Of a stretch of 64,000 bases of DNA, positions 8,818-17,428 are shown one piece after another. A program made the position numbers and the translations under genes. The first letter of the stretch is position 1, and each line of letters begins with the position of its first letter. Under the pieces are notes generated by a model. That model made no database searches. It saw only the letters and a program-made list of their open reading frames with translations, and was not told where the DNA came from. The stretch comes from Pseudoflavonifractor gallinarum (GTDB lineage Bacteria; Bacillota; Clostridia; Oscillospirales; Oscillospiraceae), in NCBI RefSeq assembly GCF_014982855.1, contig NZ_JADCKF010000012.1, positions 52,942 to 116,941 of the forward strand. Direction: 5' to 3'.

Positions 8818-9621
8818 TTACAATTCGGTCTCTCCGGTACTCTTGAAACCGATCCGTATGGAAATCTCCCGGCCGTTGTTCCGAAGATCCTTTTCCAGGG
8901 CCTCCAGATTGACGCCTCGGATTTTTCCGTAGGGGAAGGAAATGCTCATCGCCGCACACACCTTGCCCGTCCGGTCGAAAATAGGGGTGGCGACACAGGT
9001 CAGGCCTTCTTCCAGCTCCTGCCGGTCCATGGCGATCTGGGTGCTGCGGATCTGACGGAGTTCATTCCAGAGCGCTTCCCGGTCAACAATGGTGTTAGCG
9101 GTGTGGGGTTCCAGCCCTCTGGCGATCACTTCCTCGACGTATTCCTCCGGAAGAAAAGCCAGCATGGCCTTGCCAACTGCGGTGCAATACATGGGGGCGC
9201 GCCGACCAATCTGGGAATACATGGTGATGGGTGCATCCACTTCCACCTTGTCGATGTAAACGGCATATCCATTGGAGTGGATCGCCAGATGCATGAGGGC
9301 GTTGTATTTTTCCGAAAAGGCCACCATATTTCGCCGGGCTTCTTCACGTACATCCAGCCGCCGCTGAACGAGGTTGCCTAGTTCGAGTAAACGGAGACCC
9401 AGGCGATACTTCTTGCTGGGCTGAACCTGTTCCAGATATCCCAGAGCTGCCAGGGTATTCACCAGTCCAAACGTCGTACTTTTATTCAGATCCAGCAGTC
9501 TTGCAATTTCGGCGAGTCCGAGCTCTTTGAATCCGGTAAACGCCTCCAGGATCTCACCGGCCCGAACGACCGACTGAATCTGCGGAGCCTTGCGGCTATG
9601 TTTCTCCATACTTTCATTCAC
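8818..9621 (-). CDS. IclR family transcriptional regulator
   Basis: The 267-residue protein has an N-terminal winged helix-turn-helix (about residues 15-75, with GLAEIARLLDLNKST and LVNTLAALGYLEQ) and a C-terminal IclR effector-binding domain (about 90-260). The latter contains the family-typical RAPMYCTAVGKAMLAF segment. IclR proteins commonly control nearby catabolic operons and bind a pathway metabolite, so it probably regulates the downstream transporter-kinase-lyase operon. An in-frame ATG four codons in (9609) is an alternative start, because neither has a strong Shine-Dalgarno site. A good promoter lies about 140 bases upstream. Confidence 0.9.
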   Translation of the reverse strand: MNESMEKHSRKAPQIQSVVRAGEILEAFTGFKELGLAEIARLLDLNKSTTFGLVNTLAALGYLEQVQPSKKYRLGLRLLELGNLVQRRLDVREEARRNMVAFSEKYNALMHLAIHSNGYAVYIDKVEVDAPITMYSQIGRRAPMYCTAVGKAMLAFLPEEYVEEVIARGLEPHTANTIVDREALWNELRQIRSTQIAMDRQELEEGLTCVATPIFDRTGKVCAAMSISFPYGKIRGVNLEALEKDLRNNGREISIRIGFKSTGETEL

Positions 9622-9966
9622 TTTCTAATTGATTTGATCTGCTTCATCCGCGTGTTGGCCGCCAGAGCAGCGAGGAAAAGAGACCTTTTTACAGGCCATC
9701 TGGCCAGCTCCAAACAGGGGATGTGAAAAACGCAAAATATAGACAATTCTTTGTTTGAAAATATAGCACCTTATTGTACCTTTTGTCAAACATAAAATGA
9801 CTTTGCTTGCCGATTCCCAATGGCGGTAGGGAACTGCTCCCCAATGCCCGGAGCGTTCTTCCCACGTGGACGGGAAGACATTGCCCTGGTATTTCGCTGT
9901 ACACCGGTGTGTCGGCTGACTTCCGCTTTATACACAGATCGCTTCCACCAGAAAAGTGAAGCAGAT
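9622..9966. other. 345-base gap between IclR and FabZ-like genes
   Basis: There is no supportable gene here. The left two-thirds holds the promoter for the IclR gene (9760-9789, minus strand). The right third is GC-rich and contains no motif I recognise. A 93-codon frame on the minus strand (9689-9970) lacks a Shine-Dalgarno site and any protein-like pattern. Confidence 0.6.
9760..9789 (-). promoter_or_regulatory. Sigma-70-type promoter for IclR gene
   Basis: On the minus strand, TTGACA (9784-9789) and TATATT (9760-9765) are separated by 18 bases. The -10 is embedded in GTGCTATATT, which resembles the TGCTATAAT elements near the pyruvate oxidoreductase promoter. The leader to the IclR start would be roughly 130 bases. 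Confidence 0.65.
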
Positions 9967-10401
9967 TCAACGGATTGCCAGCGTTACATCCACCAGTGCA
10001 GCCTTTTCGTCGCCGTTGAAGACCTCCACGTGGCTTTTTACAATGGCCTTTTCCGTATTCTCGGAGAGCAAGCTTCCCTTCAGGGTAATCGTATCGCCCG
10101 GCTTGATTTTCCGCAGGAAACGGACATTGTCAATGCCGCAGAAAAGCGGCAGCTTTCCGCTGTATCGATCCAGGGACAAAAACAAAAGACTTGTGGCCTG
10201 AGCGGCGGATTCTACCGTGTAAACGCCAGGCAAAATCGGGTTTCCTGGAAAATGTCCCTGAAAAATCGCCATATCGGGATGTACGAAAAATGTCGCTGTG
10301 ATCGAATTGCCCGGGTCCAGCTCCTCTACCGAATCAATCAGCAAAATTGGATCACGCTGCGGGATAATACGCATCACTTGCTCGCGGTCGTACTTCAACA
10401 T
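9967..10401 (-). CDS. FabZ-like beta-hydroxyacyl thioester dehydratase
   Basis: The 144-residue protein is a single hotdog domain of the FabZ family. It has the catalytic GHFPGNPILPGV with His50 and the catalytic acid Glu64 in YTVESAAQ, plus the N-terminal PQRDPILLID substrate-tunnel strand. FabZ enzymes dehydrate 3-hydroxyacyl-ACP. This copy is outside any fatty-acid synthesis cluster, sits alone and is divergent from pyruvate:ferredoxin oxidoreductase. It is clearly paralogous to the copy at 61193-61639. The start has AGAGGA upstream. It may be an accessory fatty-acid enzyme or act on CoA esters; the sequence cannot decide. Confidence 0.85.
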   Translation of the reverse strand: MLKYDREQVMRIIPQRDPILLIDSVEELDPGNSITATFFVHPDMAIFQGHFPGNPILPGVYTVESAAQATSLLFLSLDRYSGKLPLFCGIDNVRFLRKIKPGDTITLKGSLLSENTEKAIVKSHVEVFNGDEKAALVDVTLAIR

Positions 10402-10768
10402 AATCCTATCCTCTTTTCGTATAGCCGTCTTATCTTGTGTCCGTTCAGCAGTTCAGAAAAAATGAATCTTTCGTTGTGCGATCACCTGCGCTTCCCAAAT
10501 GAACAATCATTACAGTTTGCAACAAATATGCCTTTGAACAGCGCCATTTTAAGGGATTTTTCTGGTCTATACAGGATAATGTCTGGCGAATCCCCAAAAT
10601 GTGCCATACGGAAAAATGCGTTGCATTTTTTGTTTTGTATGCTATAATGATTGCCAAGAGAGTGCTATAATATAAATCATCGTTTGTTATTATAGCATAT
10701 TTTAGCATATGACCTGTGGAATTTCAAGCGGTTTTCACAAAAAATGGGAAAGGACAGGGGAAAAGTTT
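10402..10768. other. Divergent control region between FabZ-like and PFOR genes
   Basis: This 367-base AT-rich gap contains no convincing gene. It has two TATAAT hexamers on the plus strand (10643-10648 and 10666-10671) and one on the minus strand (10689-10694). All three are embedded in TGCTATAAT-type elements that are annotated separately. A codon at 10709 opens the oxidoreductase frame early but has no ribosome-binding site, so the region to 10768 is treated as untranslated. Confidence 0.6.
10640..10697. promoter_or_regulatory. Three TGCTATAAT elements: overlapping promoters and operator
   Basis: TGCTATAATG (10640-10649) and TGCTATAATA (10663-10672) are direct repeats 23 bases apart. TATTATAGCA (10688-10697) is an exact inverted copy of the second, centred at 10680. 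Each contains a TATAAT -10 hexamer, so the array may be overlapping promoters in both directions or a regulator-binding site. The first TATAAT has TTGCAT (10621-10626) 16 bases upstream as a possible -35. Confidence 0.55.
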
Positions 10769-13700
10769 ATGGGTTTGTCAAAAATTACAGTGGATGGCAA
10801 CACAGCAACAGCGTACGCATCGTATCCCTTCACGGAAATCGCTACCATCTACCCGATCACACCTTCCTCCACCATGGCTGAGATCATTGATGAGTGGAGC
10901 GCGGCGGGAAAAAAGAATCTGTTTGGGCGGACGGTGGACGTGCGTGAAATGCAGTCCGAAGGCGGCGCGTCCGGCGCCCTCCACGGCGCCCTCCAGGGCG
11001 GCGCATTGGCCACGACCTATACTGCCAGCCAGGGCCTGATGCTGATGCTGCCCAATATGTACAAGGTCGTGGGCGAATTGCTGCCCGGCGTGTTCCATGT
11101 CAGCGCCCGCTCTTTGGCCACCAACATTATCTCCATCTTCGGTGATCAGCAGGATGTCATGAGCTGCCGCCAGACCGGCGTAACGATGCTGGCCTCCTCC
11201 AGTGTGCAGCAGGCCTATCACATGGCGCTGACCGCCCATTTGTCCGCAATCAGCTCCCGCGTGCCGGTCCTGCATTTCTTCGACGGGTTCCGCACCTCCC
11301 ACGAATACCAGAAAATCGAAGTCCTGGACAATGAGGATCTGGCCGAGATGCTGGACTGGGACGCGGTGAAGGCCTTCCGCCGGAACGCCCTCAATCCCAA
11401 CCATCCTGTGTCACGGGGCGTCGTAACGAATCCGGATATTTTCTTCCAGTATCGTGAGTCCACCAACCGCTTCTTCGATCAGGTCCCCGCCACGGTGGAA
11501 AAGTACATGGACATGATCAATCAGCGCTGCGGGACGAACTACCATCCCTTTGATTACTTCGGCGACCCCGAGGCGGAAAATGTGATCGTCGCCATGGGCT
11601 CGGCCTGCGGTGTGATCCGCGAAACGCTGGAGTACTGGAATGCCCGCGGCAAGCGTCTCGGCCTGGTGGAGGTGCATCTGTTCCGTCCCTTCTCCATCGA
11701 ATTCCTGCTCAAGGCGCTTCCTGCCGGGGTGCGGCGTATCGCTGTGCTGGACCGAACGAAAGAGCCCGGCGCGATCGGCGAACCGCTTTACATGGATGTG
11801 AAGAACGCAGTCAGCACAATGGCACAGCCGCCCATGGTCATCGGCGGCCGGTTCGGTCTGTCCTCCAAGGACTTTACGCCCGCAGATGTGATGGCGGTCT
11901 ATGCAAACCTGGAAAGTGAGACGCCCAAGGACCACTTTACGGTGGGTATCGTGGATGACGTCACCAATCTGTCCCTGCCGGCTTATCCTGTGGAATTCGA
12001 TTCCACGCCCAAGGAAAACTTCAGCCTGAAATTCTGGGGACTCGGCTCCGACGGCACCGTCGGCGCGAACAAGGCCGCCGTCAAAATCGTGGGCAACAAC
12101 ACGGACTATTACGTGCAGGCCTATTTTGCCTATGACTCTAAAAAATCCGGCGGCCTGACCGTCTCCCACCTCCGTATGGGCCCCAAGCTCATCGAGGGCT
12201 CCTACCAGGTCAAGAGCGCGGATTTCATCGCCTGCCACAACCAGGCCTATGTGCAAAAATATGACATGGCACGGGATCTGAAAGAGGGCGGCAGTTTTCT
12301 GCTGAACTGCAATTGGTCCGACGAAGAGCTGAATACGAAGCTCCCTGCCAGTATGCGCCGTACCCTCTGGGCCCGCAAGGCCCGCCTGTACACCATCGAT
12401 GCGGTGGATATTGCCCATGATCTCGGTCTGGGTAACCGCATTAACATGATCACCCAGGCGGCCTTTTTCAAAATTTCCGGTATCATGGATCTGGATTCCG
12501 CGGTCCGGGAATTGAAGCACTCCATCGAAGTGACTTATGGCAATAAGGGCCAGGACGTTGTGGACAAGAACAAGGCTGCGGTTGATCTGGGCCTGAGTAA
12601 GATCCACCAGGTCGCAATTCCGGACTCCTGGGCCAATGCGGTTGACGATGCCGCCGAGGAGGATGCCCCCGACTATGTCAAGAATGTGATCCGTGTCATG
12701 GGCCGCCAGGAGGGCGACCAGCTTCCCGTCAGCACCTTCCTGGGACGCGAGGACGGCACCTACTATACCAATATCTCCAAGTGGGAGAAGCGTGGTATCG
12801 CGATCGACGTCCCCGAGTGGGAGATGGAAAAGTGTATCCAGTGCAACCAGTGTTCCTTCGTTTGTCCCCACGCCGTGATTCGTCCCACGCTGCTCTCGGC
12901 GGAAGAAGCCGCTGCCGCCCCCGCTGGGTATGAGATGAAGGACGCCACCGGCTTTGCCGATACAAAATATCATCTGGCCATTTCCGGTATGGATTGTACC
13001 GGCTGCGGTATTTGCGTCAAAACGTGCCCGGTCGATTGCCTGAAAATGACGCCCTATGAGCCCAGACGGGAGAAAAATACCCAGGATTGGGCCTATACCA
13101 CGGAGCATGTCCAGCTGAAGGAAATGGAAGAGAGCAAGAAGTTCACCGTTAAGGGCAGCCAGTTCCTCAAGCCCTATCTGGAGTTCAACGGCGCCTGCGC
13201 CGGATGTGGGGAGACGCCCTATCTGAAGCTCATCACACAGCTGTATGGCGACCATATGCTGTGGGCCAACTCTGCCGGATGTTCCCACGCGTGGAGCGGA
13301 TCTCCGGAAGTCCCCCTGGCGGTCAATCACAAAAACCAGGGGCCCGCATGGGGCGATTCCCTGTTCGAGGATACCGCCGAATATGGCTTTGGCATGATGC
13401 TGGGTGCATCGGTGGTGCGCAACCGTCTGCATGACCTGGCGGAGGAAGTGCTGGCCAATCTGCCCGACGGCGAACTGAAGGATGCCATGGCCGATTGGTC
13501 TGCCAACTGTGAAGATCCCACCGGTACACGTCAGCGTGCCGACCGGTTGTCCGACGCGCTGGAAGCGGCCGACCGCAGCGGAAATGCGGCGCTGGAAGAG
13601 CTGTACGAAAAGCGGGACTTCCTCGTTCGTCCCTCTCAGTGGATCGTGGGCGGCGACGGCTGGGCCTATGACATTGATTACGGCGGACTGGACCACGTTC

Positions 13701-14281
13701 TGGCCTCCGGCGAGAATGTCAACGTCATTGTCATGGATACGGAGGTCTACTCCAATACGGGCGGTCAGGCCTCGAAGTCCACGCCTACGGCTGCAATCGT
13801 TAAATTTGCGGCCAGCGGAAAGCGCACGAAGAAGAAGGACCTCGGCATGATGCTGATGAGCTACGGCTACATTTACGTGGCGCAGGTGGCTATGGGTGCC
13901 GACAAGGCCCAGACTTTGAAGGCGATCCGCGAGGCAGAGTCCTATCCCGGTCCCTCTGTGGTCATTGCTTACAGCCCCTGTATTAACCACGGCATCAAAG
14001 CCGGTATGAGCGAGGCGCAGAACCAAGCCAAGCGGGCGGTGGAGTGCGGATACTGGCATCTCTATCGCTTTGACCCCCGTAAGAAAGCGGCCGGAGAAAA
14101 TCCGTTTACCATGGATTCCAAGGTGCCCACCGCTTCGATTCGGGACTTTATGCTCAGTGAAGTACGTTATGCCTCGCTATACAAGAAGTTCCCGGAGCAG
14201 GCAGACGAGCTCCTGGCCAAGGCGGAAAAGGACGCCGCCGAACGTCTGGAGTCCTATCTCCGCATGGCAAACCGCGATTAA
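10769..14281 (+). CDS. nifJ: Pyruvate:ferredoxin (flavodoxin) oxidoreductase
   Basis: The 1170-residue single-chain enzyme oxidises pyruvate with CoA to acetyl-CoA, CO2 and reduced ferredoxin, the central step of anaerobic energy metabolism. The order is the N-terminal thiamine-pyrimidine domain (with YPITPSS), the transketolase-C-like domain, the gamma domain and a ferredoxin domain. The last has two 4Fe-4S motifs, CIQCNQCSFVCP near residue 690 and CTGCGICVKTCP near 743. The C-terminal TPP-pyrophosphate domain has GGDGWAYDI near 960 and NTGGQASKSTP. The start at 10769 has AGGGGA upstream and matches the usual N-terminus. Length is normal for the family. A strong terminator follows, so it is probably monocistronic. 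Confidence 0.97.
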   Translation: MGLSKITVDGNTATAYASYPFTEIATIYPITPSSTMAEIIDEWSAAGKKNLFGRTVDVREMQSEGGASGALHGALQGGALATTYTASQGLMLMLPNMYKVVGELLPGVFHVSARSLATNIISIFGDQQDVMSCRQTGVTMLASSSVQQAYHMALTAHLSAISSRVPVLHFFDGFRTSHEYQKIEVLDNEDLAEMLDWDAVKAFRRNALNPNHPVSRGVVTNPDIFFQYRESTNRFFDQVPATVEKYMDMINQRCGTNYHPFDYFGDPEAENVIVAMGSACGVIRETLEYWNARGKRLGLVEVHLFRPFSIEFLLKALPAGVRRIAVLDRTKEPGAIGEPLYMDVKNAVSTMAQPPMVIGGRFGLSSKDFTPADVMAVYANLESETPKDHFTVGIVDDVTNLSLPAYPVEFDSTPKENFSLKFWGLGSDGTVGANKAAVKIVGNNTDYYVQAYFAYDSKKSGGLTVSHLRMGPKLIEGSYQVKSADFIACHNQAYVQKYDMARDLKEGGSFLLNCNWSDEELNTKLPASMRRTLWARKARLYTIDAVDIAHDLGLGNRINMITQAAFFKISGIMDLDSAVRELKHSIEVTYGNKGQDVVDKNKAAVDLGLSKIHQVAIPDSWANAVDDAAEEDAPDYVKNVIRVMGRQEGDQLPVSTFLGREDGTYYTNISKWEKRGIAIDVPEWEMEKCIQCNQCSFVCPHAVIRPTLLSAEEAAAAPAGYEMKDATGFADTKYHLAISGMDCTGCGICVKTCPVDCLKMTPYEPRREKNTQDWAYTTEHVQLKEMEESKKFTVKGSQFLKPYLEFNGACAGCGETPYLKLITQLYGDHMLWANSAGCSHAWSGSPEVPLAVNHKNQGPAWGDSLFEDTAEYGFGMMLGASVVRNRLHDLAEEVLANLPDGELKDAMADWSANCEDPTGTRQRADRLSDALEAADRSGNAALEELYEKRDFLVRPSQWIVGGDGWAYDIDYGGLDHVLASGENVNVIVMDTEVYSNTGGQASKSTPTAAIVKFAASGKRTKKKDLGMMLMSYGYIYVAQVAMGADKAQTLKAIREAESYPGPSVVIAYSPCINHGIKAGMSEAQNQAKRAVECGYWHLYRFDPRKKAAGENPFTMDSKVPTASIRDFMLSEVRYASLYKKFPEQADELLAKAEKDAAERLESYLRMANRD

Positions 14282-14315
14282 TGAGACTTGGGATGCGATC
14301 CTGATTGACACACAA

Positions 14316-14355
14316 AAAAGGCTTACCGTCCGCAATTTGCGGACGGTAAGCCTTT
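14316..14355 (+). terminator. Intrinsic terminator after nifJ
   Basis: A perfect 20-bp inverted repeat (arm AAAAGGCTTACCGTCCGCAA) ends in TTTTC and lies 34 bases after the stop. The complementary A-run on the left could also let it stop transcription from the right, but the esterase gene there ends nearly 70 bases away. Confidence 0.9.
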
Positions 14356-14423
14356 TCTTATCCCCACATAGTAGTTTTCCAGGGGACATTATACGGATGT
14401 ATTTTGATGCGCTTGGGGGAAAA

Positions 14424-15377
14424 TCAGCCCATCTGATGGAGGAAATGTTCCACATGCTCCATTGCCTCGCTGGCGCTTTTCAGAGGGAACATCTGAAATA
14501 CATGCCACAGATCCTTCCAGCACTCCAGCACGCAGGGGACGCCGGCCTGGGCCAGTCCCTCCTGGAGCCGGAGGGAGTCGGAGAGCAGGATCTCCCGCTC
14601 ACCCACCTGGATGAGCGTCGGGGGCAGTCCCCGCAAATCCCCAAACAGGGGGGAGAACTCAGGGCGGCTCCAGTCTGTGTTGGGGGCATAGGCACTGCGC
14701 ACGGCATGGATATAATCGGCGCAGAGCATGGGGTCCAGATCCCTGCAGCTCTCATAGGAGTCGCCGGAGGCGGTCATGTCGGTCCAGGGCGAATAGAGGA
14801 TCAGGCGGCCGGGGAGAAAGCGATCTTCGTCCCGCAGGGTCATCGCCAGTTCCAGCGCCAGATTTCCGCCGGCGGAGTCACCGGCCAGCAGAATGTCACG
14901 GGCGCCCCACCCCTGCCGCATCAGATAATCCCAGGCGGCACGGGCATCCTCCAGCGCAGCGGGATAGGGGTGCTCGGGTGCCAGCCGGTACTGGAAGACC
15001 AGAACCGCACATCCGGTCGCCCCCGCCATCTTGGCGGCCAGCACCCGGGCATATCCCAGGTTTCCGCTGGTGTAACCGCCTCCGTGACAGTAGAGAATGG
15101 CCCGGCGCCGGTCATGCCCCCGCTCCGGACGGACCCAGGCCATGGGCATGCCGTCCAGGGTAAAGGGCTCCCAGCTGAAGCCGATGGGTGGGGAGACCAG
15201 CCGACCCAGGACCTCCTGTCCCAGGCGCTGACGCTTCAGGTCCTCCGGCTCCATGGAGTCGGGCGAGGCGGCACTGTGGATGGCCTTGAGTGCGGCCATC
15301 ACGGCTTCGGTCATTTTTGCGTTGACCTTTTCTGTATTTTCACTGTGTGTGCTGGAGATGAGAGAGTTTTTATACAT
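14424..15377 (-). CDS. HSL-type alpha/beta hydrolase (esterase/lipase)
   Basis: The 317-residue protein belongs to the hormone-sensitive-lipase branch of alpha/beta hydrolases. It has the oxyanion motif HGGGY (98-102), the nucleophile elbow GDSAGGN (166-172, Ser168) and a C-terminal His in LWHVFQMF; the acidic residue probably lies in VGEREILLSD. No signal peptide is seen, so it is cytoplasmic. The start at 15377 follows AAAGGCGG at a normal distance. The frame continues upstream to 15608, but that part lies inside the desulfoferrodoxin gene and is not protein-like. It is the last gene of a minus-strand series. The substrate is unknown; short-chain acyl esters are usual. Confidence 0.88.
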   Translation of the reverse strand: MYKNSLISSTHSENTEKVNAKMTEAVMAALKAIHSAASPDSMEPEDLKRQRLGQEVLGRLVSPPIGFSWEPFTLDGMPMAWVRPERGHDRRRAILYCHGGGYTSGNLGYARVLAAKMAGATGCAVLVFQYRLAPEHPYPAALEDARAAWDYLMRQGWGARDILLAGDSAGGNLALELAMTLRDEDRFLPGRLILYSPWTDMTASGDSYESCRDLDPMLCADYIHAVRSAYAPNTDWSRPEFSPLFGDLRGLPPTLIQVGEREILLSDSLRLQEGLAQAGVPCVLECWKDLWHVFQMFPLKSASEAMEHVEHFLHQMG

Positions 15378-15453
15378 GGGAGCTTCCGCCTTTCTAATGG
15401 TGGAGGAGTGGATGGAGGGCTGTTCCTGTGGACAGAGGAGCGGGGATCGTGGT

Positions 15454-15852
15454 TCAACAGAGGGTGTCTGAGCGGGAAATGGCGTTGGTTTTCCACAGCC
15501 CGTGGAGATTGCAGTAGGCGTAGGCGGCGATGGGAGACTCACCGCAGGGAAGCAGGAAATCGGCCTGTGGGTCGCTGCCGGGGGAGAGATGGCGCAGGTA
15601 GAAGCCATGCTCGGTCTCCAACAGGACCCAGAGGATGGAGTGTGCTTCGGTCATGGGGTGGGGGCTGCTGCCGATATTGAGGATGATCCAGCGGTTGCCC
15701 TGCTGTACCACGGGGATGTGCTTTTCCACGGCGCCGCCCGTGGAGCCGGGCTCCAGCAGGGTCATGGGCTGGCCGCAGCAGATCAGCGGCACGCCGGAAT
15801 CGGTGAGTTTGGTAACTACGTTGCCGCAGTGAGAACAGAAATACAGATTCAT
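15454..15852 (-). CDS. Desulfoferrodoxin (2Fe superoxide reductase)
   Basis: The 132-residue protein reduces superoxide to hydrogen peroxide in anaerobes. The N-terminal desulforedoxin centre is complete: Cys6 and Cys9 in FCSHC, and Cys25-Cys26 in ICCGQPM. The C-terminal catalytic iron site has all expected ligands: His45 in EKHIP, His65 and His71 in HPMTEAH, and Cys114 and His117 in CNLHGLW. The start at 15852 is used because GGAG lies seven to eight bases before it and the preceding seven codons are not conserved. It lies between a DUF308 protein and an esterase, all on one strand. Confidence 0.95.
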   Translation of the reverse strand: MNLYFCSHCGNVVTKLTDSGVPLICCGQPMTLLEPGSTGGAVEKHIPVVQQGNRWIILNIGSSPHPMTEAHSILWVLLETEHGFYLRHLSPGSDPQADFLLPCGESPIAAYAYCNLHGLWKTNAISRSDTLC

Positions 15853-15869
15853 AAGAGATCTCCTTTTGA

Positions 15870-16445
15870 TCAAGTGGGGTCGGTAGGGACAGAGTCGGGG
15901 GGAGGAGCGGTGGGAAGTTTGCGGGAAGCCAGTGCCGTGGCCAGATCACTCACGCCGTCTGCAATCAGAGCGGCACCGAAAACCATGATGGTCATACGGG
16001 CGGCATGGAACGGATTGACGATGAGCAGGATACCCAGGATGAGGGGAATCAGGGAGGAGAGGGCCAGCGGAATGAGGGTAGAGGTCCGCAGATGGAGGGC
16101 GGAAAAGAACAGGGGGGCCTTGCCCACTCCATCAATCAGCAGAAGAGCGCCCAGCACCAGAGGGAGGAAGGAGAGGATGGCCTGGGGCCAGAACAGGGCA
16201 AAGAGGGAAAAGGCCAGCGGGAGGACGGTGAGGAAGAGGTCGCCTCCGGAGCTTTCCCCTGCCTTACGGCTCTGAAGATAGCGGAAGAGATGACTGGCGG
16301 CGTAGACGGCGGCTCCGGCGGAGAGGGCCCATACAAAGATCGTGCCGCTGATTCCAGGGAAGAGGAGCAGGGGCAGACCCAGGGCCATATAGAGGATGGA
16401 GATCCAGATGGAGGCGCTTCGGGTCCAGAAGAATTGAAACATCAT
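15870..16445 (-). CDS. DUF308 (HdeD-like) membrane protein
   Basis: The 191-residue protein is almost entirely hydrophobic, with about six predicted membrane segments in two similar halves. This is typical of the DUF308/HdeD family, which has no firmly known biochemical role and includes acid-resistance HdeD of enterobacteria. AAGG lies seven bases before the ATG, and the C-terminus is a Pro-rich tail. It is 17 bases upstream of the desulfoferrodoxin gene, so the two are probably co-transcribed. A shorter relative is encoded at 17006-17410. Confidence 0.75.
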   Translation of the reverse strand: MMFQFFWTRSASIWISILYMALGLPLLLFPGISGTIFVWALSAGAAVYAASHLFRYLQSRKAGESSGGDLFLTVLPLAFSLFALFWPQAILSFLPLVLGALLLIDGVGKAPLFFSALHLRTSTLIPLALSSLIPLILGILLIVNPFHAARMTIMVFGAALIADGVSDLATALASRKLPTAPPPDSVPTDPT

Positions 16446-16521
16446 AGCAATACCTTGCCTTTCTGCTGCGCCGGATTGCCGCAGCTCTTGCAGTTTGAGT
16501 GGAGAGGATGGGGAAAGCTGG

Positions 16522-16986
16522 TCAGCGGTTGAGGGCCCAGACGGTGTAATTCAGATACCCGGCAAAGCTAACCCACAGGAAATAGGGGATCTGCAGCCAT
16601 GCCGCCGCCCGGCTGACCGAGTGGAAGGCAAAGAGCATCAGCAGGATCAATAGCCACAGGACCCCGAGACAGAGCAGGGCGGCGAGATAATCTCCGCGGC
16701 CAAAGAAGAGCGGGCTCCAGATCACATTGACGGCCAACTGTAACACCCAGATCACCACGGCGAGCGAGGTACCAGGACCGCCCTTCCGGACAACGAGGGC
16801 CAGGCCCAATCCCATAAGCAGATAGAGGATGGTCCACACCACTGGAAATACCGCGCCGGGTGGTGTCAGAGGCGAGAGGGCCAGAAGCGGATAGACGGTC
16901 TCCAGGCCGTTGCCGGACAGGGTCCAGGAGAACGCCCCTGCGGCCAGCGCCAGGAGAGGAAAGAGAAGCAGTGCGAGTTTTTTCAT
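16522..16986 (-). CDS. TspO/MBR family membrane protein
   Basis: The 154-residue protein has five membrane segments and the family pattern: PPGAVFPVVWTILYLLMG in the first half, and AVNVIWSPLFFG followed by an aromatic last segment ending YLNYTVWALNR. TspO proteins bind porphyrins and cholesterol-like ligands and have been linked to tetrapyrrole handling and oxidative stress. The start at 16986 is preferred over 17055 because GAGGTG lies just upstream and the longer version would run into the neighbouring gene. The location beside a superoxide reductase fits a stress role, but this is inference. Confidence 0.88.
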   Translation of the reverse strand: MKKLALLLFPLLALAAGAFSWTLSGNGLETVYPLLALSPLTPPGAVFPVVWTILYLLMGLGLALVVRKGGPGTSLAVVIWVLQLAVNVIWSPLFFGRGDYLAALLCLGVLWLLILLMLFAFHSVSRAAAWLQIPYFLWVSFAGYLNYTVWALNR

Positions 16987-17005
16987 AGACACCTCACAGA
17001 TACGC

Positions 17006-17410
17006 TTAGAAGCGGACGGCACGACGGCCGGACCAGGATTCAGCCGAGAGTGCAATGGCGGAGACCAACAGATAGACGCCCCACAGTGCGGTCAGGGAAA
17101 ACCAGCTCACGATCGGGTTGAGGAGAATGACCACGCTCAGAAGCAGATTCAGGATACCACCGGCCAGGACCCAGCCTGCCCCGGAGAGCTTTGCTTTGTA
17201 CAGGGCATAAAAGGCGGAGATCTGGATGACGCCGGCAGAGGCGGTGAGGAAGCCTGCGGCATAGGAGAGCGATTCAATCAGGGGAAAGAGACCGGCGGGG
17301 CCGGAGAGAAGTCCGCTTTTCCGGTTGATGGGAGCGGCGGGCAGATCATCGAGGATCTGCTCGTAATCCGCATCGTGGATGTCATAGGGAGGACGGGAGG
17401 AAGGATTCAT
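17006..17410 (-). CDS. Small membrane protein, DUF308-like
   Basis: The 134-residue protein has a polar N-terminus of about 40 residues followed by three to four hydrophobic segments. The overall look, with repeated Gly/Ala/Leu-rich helices and an NPIVSW turn, resembles half of a DUF308/HdeD protein, but I could not assign it firmly. AAAGGCGG stands eight bases before the ATG. It is 19 bases upstream of the TspO gene and probably part of the same transcript. Confidence 0.65.
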   Translation of the reverse strand: MNPSSRPPYDIHDADYEQILDDLPAAPINRKSGLLSGPAGLFPLIESLSYAAGFLTASAGVIQISAFYALYKAKLSGAGWVLAGGILNLLLSVVILLNPIVSWFSLTALWGVYLLVSAIALSAESWSGRRAVRF

Positions 17411-17428
17411 AGACAGAACCGCCTTTCT

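Noticed and set aside
9689..9970. A 93-codon frame on the minus strand upstream of the IclR gene
   Set aside because: It covers the IclR promoter, has no ribosome-binding site and shows no protein-like features.
11411..14059. An 882-codon open frame antisense to nifJ
   Set aside because: The sense frame is an unmistakable pyruvate:ferredoxin oxidoreductase. The antisense translation is His/Gly/Val-rich and not protein-like.
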